Assembly: GCA_963839475.1 (NCBI GenBank)
Contig: CAWIVH010000013.1
Span: forward strand, 496,001 to 560,000
Length of the DNA stretch: 64,000 nt
Source: CAWIVH01 sp963839475
GTDB taxonomy: Bacteria > Acidobacteriota > UBA6911
Direction: 5' to 3'
Part shown: piece after piece, positions 1 through 8,068 of the stretch
Position numbering within the stretch: the first letter of the stretch is position 1
Layout: each line of letters starts with the position of its first letter
Notes under the pieces: generated by a model
What the model saw: the letters and a program-made list of their open reading frames with translations, nothing else
Database searches by the model: none
Told to the model about the DNA's origin: nothing
Translations under genes and position numbers: made by a program

Positions 1-49
1 TTGATCCAAGCCTCATCAAAGGATTGGCAGCTACGTAGCAATCATCGTA

Positions 50-2668
50 TCAAGGCACGGCAAAGTTCATTCCGGCACTCCATGGGCCGTACCCTTGGCT
101 ATTCCAAGTTTGAATCCACCATTGTGCGGTACCTGATGAAAGCATCACCCCAAGCGTCACAGAGCATGTGCCGCTGCCGGTAGAGCATCCTGCCTGATCC
201 AACGTGAACCATTGCTGAATCCTCGGATTTGCCCCCGAGTCGTTGACCCAGAGCAGATACCATGTCGCGGTAGGGACAGCTGTCCAAGTGTAGGTAGGTG
301 TATTTGTCGAAATAGTTCCAGATGGGGCAATAAGAGTGGCTGCTCCAGGCGTTCCACCGGTGGAGGAGACTGAGAAAGTCATGCCGTTGCTCCAGGGGCC
401 ATAACCAGCGTCATTCCACGTTTGCACCCACCACTGAGCGGCTCCTGGAGAAATGGAAGTTGCAGGGGTGACGGAACAGGTTCCCGTTTCTGCTGCACAT
501 CCAGCCTGTGCTGCGGTGAACCATTGTGAGATTCTTGGGCTGCTGTTCGAGTCATTCACCCATATGTAATACCAGGAAGCCCCAGATACGGCATTCCAGG
601 TGTAGCTCGGATTGACGGTTGAAATATTCCCCGAGGGAGAATTCAAGGTTGCCTTGCCAGGGACACCCACCGAAACCGTGAAGGACAATGGATTGCTCCA
701 TGGGCCGGAGCCTGCGTCGTTCCAGGTCTGAACCCACCATTGACCAGCTCCAGCAGCGAGAACAATAGTAGGGGAAACAGAACACGTGCCTGCGCCAGAG
801 GTGCAGCCCGCTTGATCCGCGGTATACCATTGCTGGATCCGGGGTGATGCACTCGCGTCATTAACCCATAGATAATACTTGCTTGCCCATAAAACTGCAT
901 TCCATGTATACGTTGGCGTCGTAGTCGAGATACTGCCACTGGGAGACTTGAGAGCGGCTTTGGCAGGAGGCCCTGAACGCGCTGCCATGAAATTCTGAAA
1001 CGTAAGGTAAGCCGCTTTTGGTATGAAATCTTGACGGATCAGGCTGCAACCCACAAGTGAAGATAGAAAATCGCTCCCGTTTCCTATGTCATCGGCTATA
1101 TGCACCCAATACAGACCCTTTATAAATGAGTGAGCATAAGATATATGCAGAAAGCCGTCAGCCCACTCGGCCTGAGCATTTTGGGTAAGCCCTTCATGCC
1201 AATAAAATGCATTGGTAATGCCATAATCTTCAGATTTTGAACTGTAGCCAGTCTCGCCGATATATATCGGCTTTTGGGTTAAACTATGAAAGTCGACCAA
1301 AAGTTCCTGAATCCGCTGCATATCCACTGGTGCAAATACTGTTGCGTATTGCATCTCAAGACCAATAAACTCGTACTCGATATTTTTTTCAGAGAGATAT
1401 TTGGCCAAATCCCAGCTCGAAAATAGAGTATATTGGTCCTCTCGATTCAGTTGGTATCCTACATAAGCGGCTGCACTGAGGTAAATACCGAATGATTTTA
1501 AAGGCGCGGCAACTCTGGCGCCGATAAGTGATTGTCTGATCAATTCTGCAATCTGTTCCATGGCATATCCGTTTGTGCCTAATTCGGGTTCACCCATGGC
1601 ATACATCAAAGCAACCTTGTCCTTATAACGATCAACGACGATCCGCGCATTCTCATAATACAGAGATGATAATTCGTTAAAGGGCAAATTAGCAGCCCAT
1701 TGTGGCATTTGATTGACGGAGATGTTCACTCCGAGATGAACGGCAAATCCCAGTGATAGAGCTTGATCGATCTGTGCGTCCATGGATGCAAAATTGTATG
1801 TCCCCCGTATCGGGGATATGATGTTCCAATCGCATATTGTGTAGACGGAAGTGAAACCGGCTTGTTTGGCTTTTCGATAGTTTGGAACCCAGCTATTGTC
1901 TGTCCAATCTCCGAAGCCTTCATAGTTTAGAATGAAATCACCTCGATGCCCCATTCTTGCGATAGAGACATCGTTAACTTCCATTACCAAACGCTCCTTG
2001 ACAGGCATAATCTCCGCCAGAGCTTTATAGGATGCGATGGCCCTATCTGAAGGACTTGATGCCAATTGTGCATTTTTCAGGAAGGTGAAAGCCCTTGATA
2101 TAGCTTCTGTCAGCCCTGATGAAAAATGCATGCCAGAATTAGTGGATTCTGAAAAAATCTGATTTGCCGTCTGGTATTCAGATAAAGCGAATTCATACGG
2201 AAGCTGAAGAACATGAGCTTCCGAATTCGAAAGGACATATCCTCTTCCTTCATTGTCGGCCCTCATGTAAACAGATCCAACGCCGTTTGCCTTCCATAAA
2301 CATGTAAAATAGAGCGGTTGATTGGGAGGTACATTAAACGCGTTATAGTCACGACCATTGTAGTTTATCGGGAATGGATAGGGTGAACCGATTTGTTTCG
2401 AGACAGGAGGTGTTCCGATCCTAAAGATGCCATAATTCCTATAGATTGCCCATTTGTCTGATGCCCAGTAGGTAGTGATGGAGTTTATCAACTCCGTGTT
2501 CGTGACTGCTGTCCCGTCAGGATGGTAGGCTTCGATCAAGAGAATGGCGGATTCTGGCGCCGATTCACCTTTTGCATCGCTATTTCTCGCGTTCAATGCT
2601 CGACAAGGTGTAGAAAAGTAGCCGAGAACCAAGACTGTAGTCAAAAATGCAAATACTGTATGTTTCAT
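50..2668 (-). CDS. Secreted glycoside hydrolase-like protein with three C-terminal W-rich repeats
   Basis: 872 aa. Residues 1-24 form a signal peptide. A region of unknown family (about 30-235) precedes a TIM-barrel-like domain (about 240-565) resembling clan GH-A glycosidases: a GEP motif with E360 suits the acid/base and an IGETG motif with E472 the nucleophile. Three repeats of about 100 aa follow (about 568-668, 669-770, 773-872); each starts with a PSGxIST motif, contains a QW(F/Y)T-xxQAGC segment, a GTCSV segment and QWW(V/I)QTWN, so each has two cysteines that could pair. The repeats probably bind carbohydrate or the cell surface, which is inference. The gene is AT-richer than most of the window and lies beside an IS and a tRNA, so transfer is possible. 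Substrate unknown; the GH family assignment is tentative. Confidence 0.7.
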   Translation of the reverse strand: MKHTVFAFLTTVLVLGYFSTPCRALNARNSDAKGESAPESAILLIEAYHPDGTAVTNTELINSITTYWASDKWAIYRNYGIFRIGTPPVSKQIGSPYPFPINYNGRDYNAFNVPPNQPLYFTCLWKANGVGSVYMRADNEGRGYVLSNSEAHVLQLPYEFALSEYQTANQIFSESTNSGMHFSSGLTEAISRAFTFLKNAQLASSPSDRAIASYKALAEIMPVKERLVMEVNDVSIARMGHRGDFILNYEGFGDWTDNSWVPNYRKAKQAGFTSVYTICDWNIISPIRGTYNFASMDAQIDQALSLGFAVHLGVNISVNQMPQWAANLPFNELSSLYYENARIVVDRYKDKVALMYAMGEPELGTNGYAMEQIAELIRQSLIGARVAAPLKSFGIYLSAAAYVGYQLNREDQYTLFSSWDLAKYLSEKNIEYEFIGLEMQYATVFAPVDMQRIQELLVDFHSLTQKPIYIGETGYSSKSEDYGITNAFYWHEGLTQNAQAEWADGFLHISYAHSFIKGLYWVHIADDIGNGSDFLSSLVGCSLIRQDFIPKAAYLTFQNFMAARSGPPAKAALKSPSGSISTTTPTYTWNAVLWASKYYLWVNDASASPRIQQWYTADQAGCTSGAGTCSVSPTIVLAAGAGQWWVQTWNDAGSGPWSNPLSFTVSVGVPGKATLNSPSGNISTVNPSYTWNAVSGASWYYIWVNDSNSSPRISQWFTAAQAGCAAETGTCSVTPATSISPGAAQWWVQTWNDAGYGPWSNGMTFSVSSTGGTPGAATLIAPSGTISTNTPTYTWTAVPTATWYLLWVNDSGANPRIQQWFTLDQAGCSTGSGTCSVTLGVMLSSGTAQWWIQTWNSQGYGPWSAGMNFAVP

Positions 2669-3143
2669 TCAATTATTTTGCGCAACATTATTTGACTCGC
2701 ATTCAATAAGATAGGAGGTTCAGCGAGGAACCCCAGACAGGTTATGACGATTAAATGCGAAAAGTCCATTTATTCTTTCTCTATTTTGACAATGGCAGAG
2801 GTATTTCAGGGTCGGCAACTGTGCTGAACTGCTGATTCAAATCCTGGCAAAAAGCATTTAGTATCGCTCTTGATAAGGAAAGAAGACGCAGACAACATCC
2901 AAAGAACAGCTATTGGGGCCCTATCGAGCCCAAATCATGAAACGACATTATTGATGCACTGCCTGAGGAGATCTTCGCCCTTAGCAGGGTGATGAAAATC
3001 GCGTGATTCGGACAGACTTTGCCTTCGATCACGCTTGATATTGCTAAATGTTTGAGAAAAATTGCGACTTCAAGGCTATTGGAACCGGAAAAGCCGGCGT
3101 GTTTTGCCCTACCCGGCCGCAAAGCCGGGCGGAGCGCCCCGCT
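2669..3143. other. Gene-free stretch, including the left end of the IS
   Basis: No convincing gene was found on either strand. Bases 2669-2976 are AT-rich flank upstream of the glycosidase-like gene. From about 2977 the sequence belongs to the insertion sequence: its left inverted repeat, then about 145 bp of non-coding tail before the transposase stop codon. A small GC hairpin (CCCGGC at 3112-3117, GCCGGG at 3124-3129) lies close behind the transposase and could end its transcript, though no U-run follows it. Confidence 0.5.
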
Positions 3144-4322
3144 TCAAGCCGGAGCAGACATCATATTTCGCATTCGTACCAGGTTATAAACCGCAACCCC
3201 AAATGTAAACATCCAGGAAACGCGTTCGATTCCTCGATGGCGAGTCTTACGCAGCATCGCTACCGTCTTCATCCAGCCGAAGATCTCTTCGACTCGCTTC
3301 CGCTTTCTTTGGCTGACCGCGTAACCGGCATGTTGGATTGTCCTGTTATCAATTGCGCTTTTTCGGTTCTTGGTGTTCTGTGCCACATGAGGGGTTACGT
3401 TCCGCTTCCGCAATTCGCGTACAAATTCCTTGGTGTCGTAGGCTTTGTCCGCGCCGACTGTAACACGGCTTTCAGAAGGCATTTCTTCCAGCATATCAAT
3501 CGCAGCCTGCCGTTCGGCTGTTCCGTTCGCCCTGCTGATTCGGGCATTCACGGCCAGGCCGTTCCGATTTTCCATCATTACATGACCAAGGTAAGCAAGC
3601 TTCGATTCGGTGCCTTTGGTTTTTTTGTAGAGTCTCGCATCCGGGTCCGTCGTCGACCGATGTGTCTCGTTGGATCTCTTCTCCCCTTTGAAATCCACAG
3701 TCGGATTGCCGGGGTCATCCGGAGATTTGCCCGAGCTGGCGTCTTTCTTTTTGAAGCTTTTCTGCCCGGCCCACGCTTCGATAAGGGTTCCGTCGACCGT
3801 GAAATGTTCGTCGGAAAGAAGATGCTGAGCGCGAGCATGGCAAAGGACTCTTTCAAAAAAAGCCCGAGCGATGTTCCCCTCCAACAACCGATCGCGGTTT
3901 TTGCTGAAAACCGTTGCATCCCAGATTGCGTCGTCCATGCTCATGCCGACAAACCAGCGATACAACAGATTGTAATCGAGCTGTTCCATCAGAAGACGCT
4001 CACTGCGAACCGAATACAACACCTGAAGCAGCAGTGTTCGCAGAAGCTTCTCCGGCGCAATCGACGGCCGTCCAATTTTGGAGTAGAGCGCCTCGAAACG
4101 AGGCGAAAGGTCCTTCAGCACAACATCGACCATGGTCCGGATAGCTCGAAGGGGATGATCCTTGGGAACCCTCTTTTCGGCCGAGATATAACTGAACATC
4201 CATTCTTGCTGTTCGTCGGTTCCGCGCATCCAATGTCTCCTTGGGATTTGCTTCAGGGAGGTTCACATATGAAGATGCACGAAACGCGCTTTAGTTGTAG
4301 TTTTTCATCATCCTGTTAGGGC
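2977..4322 (-). mobile_element. Insertion sequence, IS5 family, apparently complete
   Basis: The two ends match as imperfect inverted repeats of about 22 bp. The left end begins GCCCTTAGCAGGGTGATG at 2977. The reverse complement of the right end begins GCCCTAACAGGATGATG at 4322. Between them lies one intact transposase gene. The total of about 1.35 kb is normal for the IS5 family. With the boundary drawn at CCCT/AGGG, a 2-bp CG flanks both sides, which is too short to be a secure target duplication. The element sits 360 bp from tRNA-Arg. Confidence 0.75.
3144..4229 (-). CDS. IS5-family transposase
   Basis: 361 aa, full length with no internal stop. This is a DDE transposase: an N-terminal DUF772-like helical region (about 15-110), then the catalytic core with D146 in a TVDGT motif, a second aspartate in GADKAYD (D261 or D265), and a glutamate in RKRVEEIFGW (E314/E315). 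The basic, low-complexity insert KSFKKKDASSGK after the first D is typical of this group. A ribosome site AAGGAGA precedes the ATG. It cuts and pastes the surrounding element by recognising its inverted repeats. The reading frame and ends suggest that it could still be active. Confidence 0.9.
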   Translation of the reverse strand: MRGTDEQQEWMFSYISAEKRVPKDHPLRAIRTMVDVVLKDLSPRFEALYSKIGRPSIAPEKLLRTLLLQVLYSVRSERLLMEQLDYNLLYRWFVGMSMDDAIWDATVFSKNRDRLLEGNIARAFFERVLCHARAQHLLSDEHFTVDGTLIEAWAGQKSFKKKDASSGKSPDDPGNPTVDFKGEKRSNETHRSTTDPDARLYKKTKGTESKLAYLGHVMMENRNGLAVNARISRANGTAERQAAIDMLEEMPSESRVTVGADKAYDTKEFVRELRKRNVTPHVAQNTKNRKSAIDNRTIQHAGYAVSQRKRKRVEEIFGWMKTVAMLRKTRHRGIERVSWMFTFGVAVYNLVRMRNMMSAPA

Positions 4323-4683
4323 GGCCATCGGCTGGGCCCGCGCCGCCCGTGAAAAATTTCTGGGAGTTCACCTCTATGTTCCGCGACGGGATTGCGAAAC
4401 GGTGCGCGGATGGGAGCGAGGGCCTGCAGAGCCTCCAAAGTCGGATCGCTGGAAGAAGGTGATTCTGGTCGAGAAATCCCGCGATCAATATTATGCGGGC
4501 AATCTTCTTCATGGGCTCGTTCTTCGAAAGCATGGTGCGCTTGCACTAGCGATCGAGAAATGCTCCGGCTTGATGCGGTGCCCACATCCGTAAACTTAGG
4601 GACTCGGGAGGGGGCCTAGGCCACAATCAACGTCACAATCCGAACTAATATGAATTTCATAGGCTGTAGGTTGTTGAAAGAAT
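4323..4683. other. Gene-free stretch between the IS and tRNA-Arg
   Basis: No recognised gene. An open frame on the + strand runs from inside the IS end to a stop at 4593 and reads partly protein-like (for example AAIGWARAAREKFLGVHLYV), so it may be the 3' remnant of a gene cut by the IS. It has no start of its own outside the IS and no family was recognised. Bases 4594-4683 hold nothing visible. Confidence 0.3.
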
Positions 4684-4760
<77 letters not shown>

Positions 4761-4991
4761 ACGCTGTTTGATGGAAGGAGCCAAGCAAGGTCAAACGGTA
4801 ACATAGAATTGCCCGCAGTGTCTATATGATGCCTGTCCTGGCCGGGCTCCTCAGGCCCCTGATTCAAAATCGGATGCGTTCATCTGCAATGCTGTCTCAA
4901 ATGCCGCTCCAAGGTACATTTCAAACCCACTCCTGCCAGCGTCAAGTGGTGGCTGGACCGTCGGTGCGCAGCAATCTCTACCTTCGACATT

Positions 4992-5960
4992 CTATCGATA
5001 GTACATAACATGGGGACGGAGCTGATTTTCAGAGTTGAGCTCGCAGGGCCCGCAGTCGCTGCGATACCCCGGGAAGGCCGAATAGAGTATGCCGGGGAGA
5101 ACGATGAGATCATCGGGCCGGTGGTACATTTCGAGCATCAACCTGGGATGCCAGCGACGGAGTGTCTCCGTCCCGCCGCGCAAGGCCTCCCGCTCCGATC
5201 CCTCGATGTCCATCTTGATGTAATCCACCCTCGCCAAGCCCAACTCGCGGACTAAAAGATCAATGGTTGTAACCGGCATCCGTACGACGCTGCTTCCCGT
5301 GGCGTCGATCACGCTATTCATTCCCGAGTTCTGGTCCGATACGTGAAGCTCGATCGAGCCGGGGGAACTCCACACACCCTTTTCCACCACGACAACGCGG
5401 CCACGTTCTATTTCGGAGGCGAAATTCCTCCTCAAACACAATGCATTGACGGGCTCAGGCTCGATGGCTACAACCTTTTCAGCTCCCTGGTCAAGAGCCT
5501 GGTCCACAAAAGTACCCACATGGGCTCCACAGTCGAGAACGATATCGCCCTTGAGCACCGAATTTTCCGGATTGATTTGCTTCATCCAGAGGTGTTCCGT
5601 TAACAGGTAACTCAAGAGCGCTTTCCCATCCGCCTGCTGCCCCTGCCGCTTGATCCAGAACGCTCTGCCCCCGGTGTCGAAAAGCCCAATATTCCGCACA
5701 GCGTCCTGGCCCGCAAGATATACTCTGTTGTTCATGGCACCGGCAATATCCGATTCGCGCTCGCGGTCCTGTTCGTAGAGCAGGGTGCGCAGCCAGGAGC
5801 AGTGGGATGCCCGGCCGTTTAATTTAAGGTAGACCGCGTGGAGGCCGCGAATTTCACTGAGAATGAATACGGCGACGACCGTCATTCCCAGGACCGCATA
5901 GGCCAGGCACCTGAGCCGTGTCGCACCGGTTTTCGAGTCACCTGGCCGGATTTTTCCCAT
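4992..5960 (-). CDS. FkbM-family methyltransferase with an N-terminal membrane anchor
   Basis: 322 aa. A membrane segment (about 17-35) is followed by a SAM-dependent methyltransferase fold: motif I VLDCGAHVG (about 141-149), an acidic VAIEPEP strand end, and the FkbM hallmark YIKMDIEGSE (about 245) followed by LMLEMYHRP. Members of this family O-methylate sugars or polyketides. The anchor places the enzyme at the cytoplasmic membrane, which would suit lipid-linked glycans, but its substrate cannot be read from the sequence. A GGAGGG ribosome site precedes the ATG. The gene is divergent from the ABC permease gene at 6092. Confidence 0.85.
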   Translation of the reverse strand: MGKIRPGDSKTGATRLRCLAYAVLGMTVVAVFILSEIRGLHAVYLKLNGRASHCSWLRTLLYEQDRERESDIAGAMNNRVYLAGQDAVRNIGLFDTGGRAFWIKRQGQQADGKALLSYLLTEHLWMKQINPENSVLKGDIVLDCGAHVGTFVDQALDQGAEKVVAIEPEPVNALCLRRNFASEIERGRVVVVEKGVWSSPGSIELHVSDQNSGMNSVIDATGSSVVRMPVTTIDLLVRELGLARVDYIKMDIEGSEREALRGGTETLRRWHPRLMLEMYHRPDDLIVLPGILYSAFPGYRSDCGPCELNSENQLRPHVMYYR

Positions 5961-6034
5961 GTTCGTTCCCTCCGCGACAGACGCACCGCAGGAGACTTAT
6001 CGGCCCCTCACGACCCGACTTCAGGTTCCGGCGG

Positions 6035-6076
6035 ATAATACTTATCTTTCCCATCCATGCGTAAGATAAGTATTAT
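6035..6076. repeat. 14-bp perfect inverted repeat between divergent genes
   Basis: ATAATACTTATCTT at 6035-6048 and its exact reverse complement at 6063-6076 enclose a 14-nt loop. The element lies between the divergent starts at 5960 and 6092. It could be an operator, a hairpin in the permease leader, or a trace of a small palindromic mobile element. The right arm contains TATTAT, which could be a -10 box for the rightward gene. AT-rich against a GC-rich background. Confidence 0.7.
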
Positions 6077-6091
6077 GTCCCCGGAACGAAT

Positions 6092-7321
6092 ATGAAAGCA
6101 CTGCTGCTTTTTCACTTCAGGGTAGGGGTTCGCGTTGCGGTGCGTTCTTTCCTGCCCCTGTTTTCCGCGCTGCTTATCGCGATCATGCTTCAGATGTATC
6201 CTGCCGCCTTCGTTGTCTTCCTGGCGCGAACCGCCTTCGCGTCTCATCCGTCCTTCACTCAATCCTTGATGGTCGCGGCGATCGCATTTGCGTTGCCCTA
6301 CTGGGCCTCGCCGCGCCTGGCTCACGGCCTCAACGGCTGGATCCGGCATCTTTCCCTCAGTGGCATTGGCAACCGTCGCGGAATGACCCTTGGCCTCCTG
6401 GTTGCCCAAATGCCGTTGGCGGTTGCCCTCCTGATTCTCGGATGGGTCGCCATCGGCAAAAATACCCCCGTGGGTTTGGCATCCGCGCGCTGGGTCATAG
6501 TCATGGCTTCGGCGGCGGTTGCAGCAACGCCGGCTCGGCGAGGGTGGATCTCAACACCCCTGGCTTTTCTAACCGCAGGCTTGGCGATGACCGGGACATG
6601 GCTGGAAATGGCGGCCGCCATTCCCCTGCTCCTGGCAGCGGATCTTTCATCCGGTCCGCTCAAGGAGAAGCGAAGCAGGCATGATTGGGCTGCCGCCGGG
6701 TCGCATTTCGACGCCAAAATCGCCTGGCGCGCTCTGGGATGGCGCATCCCCGCCGCGTATGCCCTCGGGTTGATCATCCTTGGCGCCGGCGGACTTTTTG
6801 TCTCTAACAACGAGCTCACGGGCAGCCTCTCTTCCGGATCCTGGCGATTTGCCGGCGGAATGGCTTGCCTGGGATATATCGGATTTGTTTCCGGGAGCCT
6901 TTCGATGCGACGACCTGTGTGGCCGCTGGCCCGCTCCTTCCCCCGTTCATCCGCGCAAAGGATTGCCACCGATGCCGCCTTCGTGTCGATCCACGCCCTT
7001 CCGCTGATTGCCATGGTTGCCTACTCGGATCCGCGGGCCGCGGCCTTGGTCTTGCTCCTGATTCCTCTCCTTGCACTGCGCGCCGCCGGACAGATGAGGC
7101 GGCCGCCTGGGAAAAAAAACAGCTACGGCTCTTTTTATGCCGAGGGGTTTTTGCTCTCCGCCGTGGCGGCGCTGCTCCCTTGGTCCGCATTTCTGGCCCT
7201 GCCGGCGGCAGTCCCGGCATTCTTCGCCGCGCGAGACCTGGAGCGAAGGCGGAAAGTAACCAGTTGGCAAGAATACCACCATCTCAGTGCCGGGGATCCC
7301 CTATCCTGGAGTGACCAATGA
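6092..7321 (+). CDS. ABC transporter permease-like membrane protein
   Basis: 409 aa, with about 10 hydrophobic segments and short basic loops. No soluble domain is visible. Its stop overlaps the start of the ATP-binding protein (ATGA at 7318-7321), so the two are almost certainly co-translated and form one exporter-type ABC transporter. Many such two-gene pairs move peptides, lipids or antibiotics, but nothing here identifies the cargo. The ribosome site is weak. Assignment as permease rests on topology and coupling, not on a recognised signature. Confidence 0.7.
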   Translation: MKALLLFHFRVGVRVAVRSFLPLFSALLIAIMLQMYPAAFVVFLARTAFASHPSFTQSLMVAAIAFALPYWASPRLAHGLNGWIRHLSLSGIGNRRGMTLGLLVAQMPLAVALLILGWVAIGKNTPVGLASARWVIVMASAAVAATPARRGWISTPLAFLTAGLAMTGTWLEMAAAIPLLLAADLSSGPLKEKRSRHDWAAAGSHFDAKIAWRALGWRIPAAYALGLIILGAGGLFVSNNELTGSLSSGSWRFAGGMACLGYIGFVSGSLSMRRPVWPLARSFPRSSAQRIATDAAFVSIHALPLIAMVAYSDPRAAALVLLLIPLLALRAAGQMRRPPGKKNSYGSFYAEGFLLSAVAALLPWSAFLALPAAVPAFFAARDLERRRKVTSWQEYHHLSAGDPLSWSDQ

Positions 7322-8013
7322 TAAGCCTGACAGATGTTCACTTCGGATATCGCCAGGCCGAACCGGTGCTTCAAGGCGCGCAATGCGTGATCTCTTCCGG
7401 CCTCACGCTCCTGCTGGGACCCAATGGAGCCGGCAAAAGCACGCTGCTCAAAATCATGGCGGGGATTGAACGGCCCGAACGTGGAACCGCTGCCCTCGAA
7501 GGCCTGGATCTTTGGAAGGATGAGATTCAGTCGCGAAGGAACCTGGTATACGTTTCCGAACAACCGGACCTGACTCCGTACGCAACTATTTTTGATGTTA
7601 TCAATCTGGTATGCCGGCTTCGCCGCGTTCCTTTGGAAAAGGGCAGGGAAGCTTTGGAAAAGGCCGGCCTGGACCGGATTTCACGACGATCCATACGCGA
7701 GCTTTCCATGGGACAGCGGCGCCGTGCCGTCCTCGCGGCGGCTTGGGTGGGGGAGCCCAGAATTGCGGTGCTTGATGAACCGCTGGAGGCGATGGACCGG
7801 ATGATCCGCTCCGAAATCCTTGCCTGGATCGACCGCTTGCTGGCCCGGGGAGCGGCTGTGGTGGTAGCGACGCACGATATTGAGCCGTTTGTTGAAGGGG
7901 CGGCGCGGGCCCTATCCGTAAAGACCGGGCTATGTCATGTTTTCGAACCGCTGCCGCCTGCTTATGCCGACCGCATGAAGCTGTTTGAGGAGCTCAGCCG
8001 CGGCAGGTTTTGA
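7318..8013 (+). CDS. ABC transporter ATP-binding protein
   Basis: 231 aa, normal length for a single nucleotide-binding domain. Walker A GPNGAGKST lies at about 38-46 and an ABC signature in degenerate form (ELSMGQRRR, about 132-140). Walker B is IAVLDEPLE (about 152-160), and the H-loop is in VVATHD (about 183). It is translationally coupled to the membrane partner upstream and powers transport by ATP hydrolysis on the cytoplasmic face. The signature reads LSMGQ rather than LSGGQ, which is common in export-type systems. Confidence 0.92.
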   Translation: MISLTDVHFGYRQAEPVLQGAQCVISSGLTLLLGPNGAGKSTLLKIMAGIERPERGTAALEGLDLWKDEIQSRRNLVYVSEQPDLTPYATIFDVINLVCRLRRVPLEKGREALEKAGLDRISRRSIRELSMGQRRRAVLAAAWVGEPRIAVLDEPLEAMDRMIRSEILAWIDRLLARGAAVVVATHDIEPFVEGAARALSVKTGLCHVFEPLPPAYADRMKLFEELSRGRF

Positions 8014-8028
8014 CTTTGTGTGAACCCC

Positions 8029-8037
8029 TGCTACGCT
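8029..8037 (+). promoter_or_regulatory. Possible extended -10 promoter for the VWA gene
   Basis: TGC-TACGCT lies 31 bp before the GTG start of the VWA protein and matches the TGn-TAnnnT form seen at several other genes in the window. No clear -35 box. Confidence 0.35.
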
Positions 8038-8068
8038 ATTTGCATCCAATCATTGACTCGGGGGAAAC

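Noticed and set aside
3048..4319. 423-codon open frame opposite the transposase
   Set aside because: It is antisense to a clearly recognised transposase, and its translation matches nothing and has no ribosome site.
4284..4593. Possible gene remnant reading out of the IS right end
   Set aside because: The text is partly protein-like, but no family was recognised and no matching 5' part was found left of the IS, so it was not called as a gene.
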